In this document: in pieces, positions 8,689 through 12,355 of the stretch
How positions within the stretch are numbered: the stretch's first letter is position 1
Layout of the letters: the number at the start of each line of letters is the position of its first letter
Source of the DNA: Baffinella frigidus
Taxonomy: Eukaryota; Cryptophyceae; Cryptomonadales; Baffinellaceae
Direction: 5' to 3'
NCBI GenBank assembly: GCA_026770585.1
Contig: MU646409.1
Coordinates: forward strand, 562,978-575,332
Length of the DNA stretch: 12,355 bases
Notes under the pieces: model-generated
Told to the model about the DNA's origin: nothing
Databases searched by the model: none
Seen by the model: only the letters and a program-made list of their open reading frames with translations
Program-made: the position numbers and the translations under genes

Positions 8689-8898
8689 CACGCACGCACG
8701 GGGGGCGGAGAAGCAGGTGCGGCAGACACTTGCGCGGACACGAAGGTGACATGCGGCCTCTCTCGCACCTTGTTCGCAGGTTCAACACGATGCGGCGGCT
8801 GATGACGAACCTCTACACCAAGATGCCGGGCGTCGGAGGCAAGCAGGGCCGCTTCATGCCTCCGTTGCGCTGGCTTCGCCAGCAGTTGGTTCGCGGCG
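2400..8898 (+). CDS. SRPBCC/START-like (polyketide cyclase / COQ10-type) domain protein, nine phase-consistent exons
   Basis: Exons: 2400-2631, 2908-2995, 3138-3177, 3450-3529, 6175-6295, 6700-6751, 7157-7271, 7852-7911 and 8780-8898. All introns are GT...AG and every junction keeps the frame, giving about 302 codons before any later exons. Residues 1-24 resemble a secretory signal (hydrophobic core FVVAAALVLLF, then ADAGSA); an in-frame TAG at 2361 makes Met-1 the first start. Residues 25-107 are low-complexity and basic (ATGKRKKKIRAG). Residues about 108-245 form the SRPBCC fold. Strand 1 is KSTVIAAPIST, followed by VYTVITDFEHYPDW across exons 3-4. The central strands are EIEYQTGSMGFTFYF and PNVVSFRNVER. 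Then come GDYTLTDNGDGTTKVDF, the loop DCSGPIP and the C-terminal helix IAKLIVEIALFHMKRYVE, as in actinobacterial-type cyclase-like proteins. This fold binds lipids or other hydrophobic ligands; no ligand can be assigned. An alternative start is Met-71 (2610), just after a possible acceptor at 2588, which would give a cytosolic protein beginning MDWFSCFG. Confidence 0.8.
2632..2907 (+). other. intron 1 of the SRPBCC gene
   Basis: The donor is GCTTCG|GTAGCA and the acceptor GGACTGCAG|GG. It separates phase 1 from phase 1 and completes a Gly codon. The exon 1 frame stays open through the intron to a stop at 2853-2855, so retention would give a protein with an unrelated C-terminus and no SRPBCC domain. 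Confidence 0.6.
3346..3421 (+). repeat. degenerate TTTAGGG-orientation telomere-like repeats in intron 3
   Basis: The segment contains GGGTTTGGTTTAGGCTTTAGG, CTTTAGGGTTTATGGTTTAG and TTTTTAGGGTCTAGGG. It lies inside the 272-bp intron 3 (3178-3449), immediately upstream of exon 4. It is the reverse orientation of the large array in intron 4. Confidence 0.8.
3582..5875 (+). repeat. large degenerate telomere-like (CCCTAAA)n array inside intron 4
   Basis: About 2.3 kb is made of 7-mers related to CCCTAAA. Perfect runs are short and mixed with CCCTGAA, CCCTCAA, CCCTACA, CCCCAAA and CCCTAGA variants. The array has higher-order structure: a 62-bp unit is repeated at 5093-5216, and a block of about 300 bp around 4232-4530 recurs at about 4720-5030. 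It lies in intron 4 (3530-6174, donor AA|GTGCCG, acceptor TTGCGCAG), because the flanking exons encode adjacent strands of one domain and join in phase. It is therefore interstitial here. The divergence argues against an active chromosome end. Confidence 0.9.
6283..6385 (+). repeat. 52-bp tandem duplication across the exon 5 / intron 5 boundary
   Basis: Copy 1 (6283-6333) and copy 2 (6335-6385) start CGTCGAACG[C/A]CAGGTGA and both end CCCTGGACCCCTTTC. The duplicated segment includes the last bases of exon 5 and the 5' splice site, so two donors exist: CCAG|GTGATT at 6295/6296 and ACAG|GTGAGA at 6347/6348. Only the first keeps the SRPBCC frame into exon 6. The second adds 52 bases and shifts the frame, although its donor sequence looks closer to consensus. 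Confidence 0.85.
6371..6421. repeat. hairpin sharing sequence with the 52-bp duplication
   Basis: CCCTGGACCCCTTTCC (6371-6386) is exactly reverse-complemented at 6406-6421, with a 19-nt loop. The same sequence is also present once more in direct orientation at about 6319-6333, so three copies exist within 110 bp. In pre-mRNA this would form a stable stem just downstream of the two competing donors. Confidence 0.8.
6886..7050 (+). repeat. GA/GATA-rich microsatellite in intron 6
   Basis: Runs of GAGA are interrupted by GATAGA and GAGGGA motifs within intron 6 (6752-7156; donor GACG|GTGCGT, acceptor CCTCCTGCAG). The long Ser/Leu- or Arg/Glu-rich open frames on both strands here come from the repeat and are not genes. 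Confidence 0.85.
7272..7851 (+). other. intron 7 of the SRPBCC gene, AT-richer, carrying a dispersed repeat
   Basis: The donor is AAGCG|GTACGT and the acceptor AACCCTGCAG. Reading through the donor gives an early stop (KRYV then TGA at 7279), so splicing is needed to reach the rest of the protein. Positions 7323-7352 hold a near copy, in reverse complement, of the palindromic element at 2043-2074. The rest (about 7350-7800) is noticeably richer in A/T than the exons and contains no supported gene. Confidence 0.6.
7974..8004 (+). repeat. (GA)n microsatellite in intron 8
   Basis: A nearly pure GA run sits shortly after the exon 8 donor (AACAA|GTGCGG at 7912). Intron 8 (7912-8779) also holds two hairpins and the GGCA array but no further exon that I can defend. 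Confidence 0.85.
8160..8184. repeat. perfect 11-bp hairpin in intron 8
   Basis: CGGTCTCACCA (8160-8170) and TGGTGAGACCG (8174-8184) are exact reverse complements around the 3-nt loop AAG. No T-run follows and the locus is eukaryotic, so I do not call it a bacterial-type terminator. Confidence 0.75.
8316..8352. repeat. near-perfect 18-bp palindrome in intron 8
   Basis: GGCACCCTGGGGGACATA (8316-8333) faces TATGTCCCCCAGGGTGCC (8335-8352) with one base between them. A third, partly degenerate GACATGTCCCCCAAGGCACC lies immediately to the left (8302-8321), suggesting duplication with inversion. Confidence 0.85.
8631..8690 (+). repeat. (GGCA)15 tetranucleotide microsatellite
   Basis: Fifteen perfect GGCA units are followed by two CGCA units. 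It lies in intron 8, about 90 bp upstream of exon 9. The Gly-Arg-Gln-Ala and Pro-Ala-Cys-Leu repeat frames seen on the two strands are products of the repeat. Confidence 0.9.
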
Positions 8899-8920
8899 GT
8901 CTCCCCCTCCCCCCACCTCT

Positions 8921-8973
8921 CTCTCTCCCTCTCTCTCTCTCTCTCCTTCTCTCTTTCTCTCTCACACACACAT

Positions 8974-9009
<36 letters not shown>

Positions 9010-9026
9010 TCCCTCTCCCTCTCCCA
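8921..9026 (+). repeat. CT-rich tract in intron 9
   Basis: CTCTCT and CCCTCT repeats with one CACACACA interruption fill most of the proposed 142-bp intron 9 (8899-9040), ending at the acceptor GTCTCTCAAG. The tract could act as an extended polypyrimidine tract. Confidence 0.8.
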
Positions 9027-9040
9027 CTCTGTCTCTCAAG

Positions 9041-9208
9041 GTGGTCTCGCCCCTCCCACACCGGATGATGTCTGCACCTCTGCCGAGGCAGGGCTCGAGA
9101 AGGGCTCCTCTGCACACGCACACGTCGCGTCCTCTGTGCCGACAAAGGAGGGCGCGACCTTTGTGCCCACCACCAAGCCACAGAGGTCGTCCATAGAGGT
9201 CATCATAG
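9041..9208 (+). CDS. possible exon 10 of the SRPBCC gene (disordered tail)
   Basis: After the acceptor CTCTCAAG, the frame that continues from exon 9 (donor GGCG|GTCTCC at 8898) reads LAPPTPDDVCTSAEAGLEKG and goes on through SSAHAHVASS and TKPQRSSIEV. It is polar and rich in Ala, Ser, Thr and Pro, which fits an unstructured tail. The 3' end is uncertain because GT follows AG at 9186, 9199, 9209 and 9222. Ending at 9208 (ATAG|GTCGTC) leaves the phase that the next candidate exon needs. The exon could also be intronic. Confidence 0.45.
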
Positions 9209-9483
9209 GTCGTCAACAGAGGTCTTCGGATAGAAAGGGAATCTCGACTAGACAAGGGAAGCTCGACCGCGGACCGGCGCTGGCTCTCTCGGGCGCGTAC
9301 GCCATGGCACAGCCTCTGGAGGCATGTCTCTGTGTGTCTCGCCTGGCGCCATCGATGTGCCAGGCAGCAGGGCACTGCCGGACACTGTCGCATGCCATCA
9401 CACCTTGTGCCTGCCAGAATACTGCTGCACCGTGCACCACACCATTCATTGATTGTCGAGAGGCGGGGACCTCTCCTCCCGAA

Positions 9484-9575
9484 TGCTCTCTCTCTCTCTC
9501 CTGCTCTCTCTCTCTCTCTCCTTCTCTCTATCCTGCTCTCTTTCTCTCTCTCCTTCTCTCTCTCTCTCTCTCCTG

Positions 9576-9610
<35 letters not shown>

Positions 9611-9650
9611 TCTCTCTCTCGCTCGCTCTCTCGCTCTCTCTCTCTCTGCT
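9484..9650 (+). repeat. long CT microsatellite with a CGCG core
   Basis: About 165 bp of CTCTCT with CCTGCTCT variants, interrupted by an alternating CG run (about 9596-9610). The Leu/Ser and Arg/Glu frames of 100-275 codons that cross it on both strands are repeat artefacts. It would lie in intron 10, upstream of the candidate exon at 9705. Confidence 0.9.
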
Positions 9651-9704
9651 TGGTGGCACTTGCCGAGTTGGAATGTGACGGGAGAGATGCGCGTGACTGA
9701 GCAG

Positions 9705-9766
9705 CGTCGATTACTGCGCGTTTCGGAGCAGCTGCCGCACTTCTCCACACCATCATTGCCCGCAAG
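9705..9766 (+). CDS. possible exon 11 of the SRPBCC gene
   Basis: The acceptor is GACTGAGCAG at 9704 and the donor CGCAAG|GTTACC at 9766. In the phase left by exon 10 (or directly by exon 9) it reads SITARFGAAAALLHTIIARK, an amphipathic or hydrophobic helix. The other frame (RRLLRVSEQLPHFSTPSL) is also open, so the frame choice depends on the upstream exon end. Support is phase and composition only. Confidence 0.35.
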
Positions 9767-9904
9767 GTTACCCCCCCCTTCTCTACCATCCATCCAAACC
9801 GTGCTTTGTACCATCCAACGAAAAGCCAGTGTCCCCTCTTGAGCTCAAGAGCTCTGACGATGCGCGCCCATCAATGTGGGTATCTAGGGCGAGGGGAAGC
9901 GGTT

Positions 9905-9924
9905 GTAGGGTTTAGGGTTTAGGG
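9905..9924 (+). repeat. short TTTAGGG telomere-like run
   Basis: Two and a half units (GTAGGGTTTAGGGTTTAGGG) in the G-rich orientation, opposite to the large array in intron 4. Confidence 0.75.
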
Positions 9925-9974
9925 GACGCGATTGTGAGGCAGGCATGTGCGGGCCATGTCCCCGGCCTTGTTAG

Positions 9975-10154
9975 AAATGCGTCATCATCTTGGGAACGCT
10001 GGTCTGGAGTTGGACCATTTTCGAGCTTCGACCAAACCTAGCCGCGCGGGGCGTTGTGAGGAAAAGAGAAATTGCGTCACTGACACCAACATGGCCGCAC
10101 TGTGTTGGGTACCGAGGATGGTGTGTAGAAGCAAGACCCCGAGGGGAGAGGTGA
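9975..10154 (+). CDS. possible terminal exon of the SRPBCC gene, with a hydrophobic helix
   Basis: After the acceptor GGCCTTGTTAG (9974), the phase-0 frame reads KCVIILGTLVWSWTIFELRP and continues with NLAARGVVRKREIASLT to a TGA at 10152-10154. The first part has the length and hydrophobicity of a membrane segment followed by basic residues. The phase agrees with the exon 11 donor. A short TTTAGGG-type repeat lies just upstream in the proposed intron. If real, the protein would be anchored at its C-terminus. Without transcript data this remains tentative. Confidence 0.3.
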   Translation, partial: KCVIILGTLVWSWTIFELRPNLAARGVVRKREIASLTPTWPHCVGYRGWCVEARPRGER

Positions 10155-10227
10155 CCCACGCTTTTTGGTTTTCACCAAGGAGGGCCATAGACATTTTCCA
10201 TTTTTTTTGAATCCCCTTAGGCCTCAG

Positions 10228-10251
10228 GGGCCGTGTGTGTCCACACGGCCC
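10228..10251. repeat. 10-bp hairpin
   Basis: GGGCCGTGTG (10228-10237) and CACACGGCCC (10242-10251) are exact reverse complements with loop TGTC. It lies downstream of the possible stop codon at 10154. Confidence 0.7.
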
Positions 10252-10460
10252 ATTGGTTGATACCCGTACTTGATTGACGCGACGAAGATTGCTATGGTCA
10301 AGGTTACGGGCCTGGGCCACGCGACAAAAGTGGGTGAGCTTCCCAAGGCGTGCTCCCTTCCACTCCTGATCGACGCCTGCTGTTGGCCTAATGCAACGAG
10401 CCTGTCACAACCTTATTGCCCCACGCGACGATGGCCTGTGTTCCCATCCCAACACGGGCC

Positions 10461-10522
10461 AAAAACACGAAACACTCGGGCGAAAAACACGAAACACTCG
10501 GGCGAAAAACACGAAACACTTG
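10461..10522 (+). repeat. 22-bp tandem repeat, almost three copies
   Basis: The unit AAAAACACGAAACACTCGGGCG is present at 10461-10482 and 10483-10504, with a partial third copy at 10505-10522 ending in CTTG. The first two copies are identical, so the duplication is recent. Confidence 0.9.
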
Positions 10523-10731
10523 TTTAGTAAATTTATCTTTTTCGTGTTAGGCTGGAAAAATCAAGTCGTCCCAAAATTCAATTCCTGTTACTAAGTTCAA
10601 AATGAGCCTTGCCGTTCGGAATACTAACGTGCGTCCATCGACTCGACCTATTTGTACTCGAAAGTACCCGAAATAATAGGACTTTCCCCCCTCTGGATTT
10701 GGTACACAGGCCACCGTTGCGTGGCCCATGC

Positions 10732-11102
10732 TCAACATTGGACGCACTCCTGTTTCTTGTCGCTAACCCTCGACTGACGGCTGTCGCGACAGGAGCCAGA
10801 AGCTTCCCCTGCAGCAGACAACTCGCGCTCACGATTTGGAAAGCGAGGTGCGGAGAAGCGGTGAGGCGCCACGCACGGTCACGTCGCGCCACCAGAGGGG
10901 GGGGGGCACCGCGTTTGTGCTTCACACACCACGACCGTGTGAAAGCGCAGGTTCAGTGCCGAGGCTGGCTGCCCCAAGGAACGGTGCCACACGTTGGAGG
11001 AGCTTACCTGTACGGTGCATTGCAGCGGCGTCCAACGTTTCTCGCTCGGTGCTGGGCGCGAGAGAGGCTATGAATCTGTTCCGATCTCTGTTTTTCGTGT
11101 CT
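10732..11102 (-). CDS. probable last two exons of the minus-strand gene
   Basis: The first exon (11102-11008) follows a minus-strand acceptor CATGGGCAG and ends at a consensus donor TACAG|GTAAGC. A 199-bp intron with acceptor GTCTGCTGCAG leads to the final exon (10808-10732), which ends in TGA. In the frame that links them the first exon reads DTKNRDRNRFIASLAPSTER then ETLDAAAMHRT. The final exon reads EASGSCRDSRQSRVSDKKQE and ends CVQC. Third positions favour C/G. The frame requires phase 2 from the preceding exon, whereas the exon at 11402-11548 ends in phase 0, so an exon or a different donor between them is still missing. Confidence 0.5.
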
Positions 11103-11274
11103 CTGCCCATGCCAACACCACTCATTCTACCAAAAGGCAAGCGACGCATCTCTTTTTTTGTGTCTCGTTCATTTTCACACTCCCAGTCTGCTATCTTTCA
11201 CTTTCACACTATCGGCCTACTACCTGGTATTTTACTGGACAGTGAATCTGTGATTCTCTCTCAGCCTGGGGCTG

Positions 11275-11288
11275 CCCCCCCCCCCCCC
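11275..11288. repeat. 14-base C run
   Basis: A homopolymer of 14 C (14 G on the minus strand) lies between exons of the minus-strand gene. Its length is likely to vary between molecules or assemblies. Confidence 0.85.
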
Positions 11289-11401
11289 ACTCGGCACGAT
11301 GATGGGTGAGATGTGGTGACCCTGGTAGGCTGGGCGGGAGGGAGGAAGGCACGTTGCCCGCTCGCACGTGCCACCACCACCAAGGCCTCTCATTGCCCCA
11401 C

Positions 11402-12256
11402 CTTGAGCTCCACTTTTTGTTTGCTCTTCTTGCTCTTCTCTGGTTGCTCCCTTGCCTCCTGGTGCTCCCGCCCAGCGATCTCCGCCCCCTCCTTCTCCGC
11501 CCCCTCCTCCGCCTCTTCCTGCCCAGGTGTCGGTGCCTCCGCCTGTCCCTGCGCAGGGCTTGATATCAATACACATATCTTATTCCAGGCCGCGGGGTTG
11601 GGCCACCCTGTGACCAGAATCACCACTGACCACCGTCGTTGGTCGTCGCCTCCCCGTCTTGGCAGCCGCGACGGGAATCACTCGCTATTCAGGACACCCA
11701 CCGGAGTAGGCCTGTTTTCAGGAGCCCTAGGGCTCCGCCAAGCCGCCCGCCCAAATGCTAACGTGTGTCCGCAGCAGATAGATAAAGAGAGAAAGAGAGA
11801 GGCAGATATAGAGAGCGCGACAGAGAGCGAGAGAAAGTGAGGGTCTCTCTCCACTCGCCTCCCTCGTTACGCACGTGCGCAACCCGGCACTGCGTCAGGC
11901 CCACCACGCGCCCACCTCTGGCACGCGCCCCTCCCTGGTGAGGCAGTGAGGGGCCTGCTCGGCGTGTGCCTCTTCGGCACGGGGCAGCAGACCTTGTCTC
12001 TTGCTGCCGGAGCACTGTCCACGCGAGCCCCGAGGATGTTGGCCGTCTTGATGTTCGGACTCCACATCCGCCTTCCCGCGTTTACCGCAGCTGCGGTGTG
12101 TTCGACCCCCAGGAAGTTGTTCTTGGCCGTGTGTGCTCCGAGGAAGTTGGCCGACATGTCCGGTGCCATCTTGTTTCGAGGCGGGCTGCGGGGCGATGCC
12201 TCCTGCTTCGGGACAGCCTTCAGCGCCCGTTTCTTTCGAGTGAGCGCGCTGGACAT
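11402..12256 (-). CDS. unrecognised minus-strand gene, two supported exons
   Basis: Exon A (12256-11993) begins MSSALTRKKRALKAVPKQEA and has a core with three related motifs: SANFLGAHT, KNNFLGVEHT and TANILGARV (about residues 35-80). Nearly all Asn, Phe, Ile, Asp and His codons end in C and Lys/Glu codons mostly end in G, which is strong coding evidence. It ends at the donor GACAAG|GTCTGC. Exon B (11548-11402) follows the acceptor CCTGCGCAG in phase 0. It encodes a Glu/Lys-rich segment (GQAEAPTPGQEEAEEGAEKE ... KSKKSKQKVELK), with donor AAG|GTGGGG or an early stop at 11390. The ATG at 12256 may be the start, or the exon may begin at one of several acceptors just upstream, preceded by the CT-rich run. 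I do not recognise the family; the charged segment suggests a disordered or coiled region. Confidence 0.6.
11549..11992 (-). other. probable intron of the minus-strand gene
   Basis: It joins exons A and B in phase 0. It contains a GA-rich run at 11779-11836 (CT-rich on the coding strand), and the perfect 16-bp palindrome GGAGCCCTAGGGCTCC at 11721-11736. A 56-base Gly/Leu-rich stretch (about 11759-11704) sits between an acceptor-like and a donor-like site but would break the phase, so I leave it out. Confidence 0.45.
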
Positions 12257-12302
12257 GCACGCTGCTGGCCTCGCGTCAGAGAGAGAGAGTGTGCGAGTCA
12301 AG

Positions 12303-12349
<47 letters not shown>

Positions 12350-12355
12350 TGTGAG
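12303..12355 (+). repeat. (GTGAGA)n hexanucleotide array at the window edge
   Basis: About eight units run to the window end, with a GTGAGT variant near 12350. On the minus strand it reads (TCTCAC)n and lies upstream of exon A, where it could serve as a polypyrimidine tract of the preceding intron. The array may continue beyond the window. Confidence 0.85.

Larger units (their letters stand above)
10155..10731. other. region between two convergent genes
   Basis: It holds a 10-bp hairpin (10228-10251), a three-copy 22-bp tandem repeat (10461-10522) and AT-richer sequence at about 10515-10680. A minus-strand open frame of 66 codons (10747-10547) has an ordinary-looking composition but overlaps the proposed end of the minus-strand gene and shows no domain that I know. 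I see no RNA gene. Confidence 0.45.

Noticed and set aside
8451-8969. Cys-Leu-Pro-Ala repeat protein on the minus strand
   Set aside because: The repeat is the translation of (GGCA)15 and the frame is antisense to exon 9. No signal, domain or codon bias supports it.
8962-9789. 275-codon minus-strand open frame rich in Arg and Glu
   Set aside because: It crosses two CT microsatellites whose complement encodes RE repeats. It is open only because the dinucleotide repeat contains no stop, and it overlaps plus-strand candidate exons.
10547-10747. 66-codon minus-strand open frame with protein-like composition
   Set aside because: It overlaps the proposed last exon of the minus-strand gene in another frame, shows no family features that I know and has AT-rich codons; kept only as a remote possibility.

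Overview
This is nuclear DNA of a eukaryote. The evidence is a split gene whose exons join in frame through GT...AG introns, plant/algal-type telomere-like repeats (TTTAGGG/CCCTAAA), and introns packed with GA, CT, GGCA and GTGAGA simple repeats. Coding codons prefer C or G in the third position. This combination suggests a GC-rich, repeat-rich protist alga; a chromerid alveolate such as Chromera is my best guess, with dinoflagellates and other algae as alternatives. No bacterial operon, CRISPR array, tRNA or rRNA is visible.

Layout. Positions 1-2399 are intergenic and repetitive. They hold a 294-bp MITE-like foldback element with 65-bp perfect terminal inverted repeats and a 5-bp target duplication (503-796), an AT-richer tract (about 860-1760) with a second imperfect foldback, and a small family of interspersed repeats (1341-1402, 1905-1981, 2129-2205). 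Positions 2400 to at least 8898 hold one plus-strand gene in nine phase-consistent exons. I reconstructed it by chaining splice sites with protein similarity, because no single open frame shows it. It encodes an SRPBCC/START-like (polyketide cyclase/COQ10-type) lipid-binding-fold protein with a possible N-terminal signal peptide. Three further exons (to about 10154) may supply a disordered tail and a hydrophobic helix.

Intron 4 of this gene (3530-6174) carries a degenerate telomere-like array of about 2.3 kb in CCCTAAA orientation. Intron 3 carries a short array in the opposite TTTAGGG orientation, so the 80-base exon 4 lies between inverted telomere-like arms. Intron 5 begins with a 52-bp tandem duplication that copies the 5' splice site. 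Introns 6, 8 and 9 contain GA, GGCA or CT microsatellites. Intron 7 is AT-richer and carries a copy of a repeat also found upstream of the gene.

Positions 10732-12256 (minus strand) hold exons of a second, convergent gene that I do not recognise: two well-supported exons (12256-11993 and 11548-11402) and two probable 3' exons ending at a stop at 10732. Its upstream part runs out of the window through a (GTGAGA)n intron. The space between the two genes (about 10155-10731) contains a hairpin and a 22-bp tandem repeat but no convincing gene.
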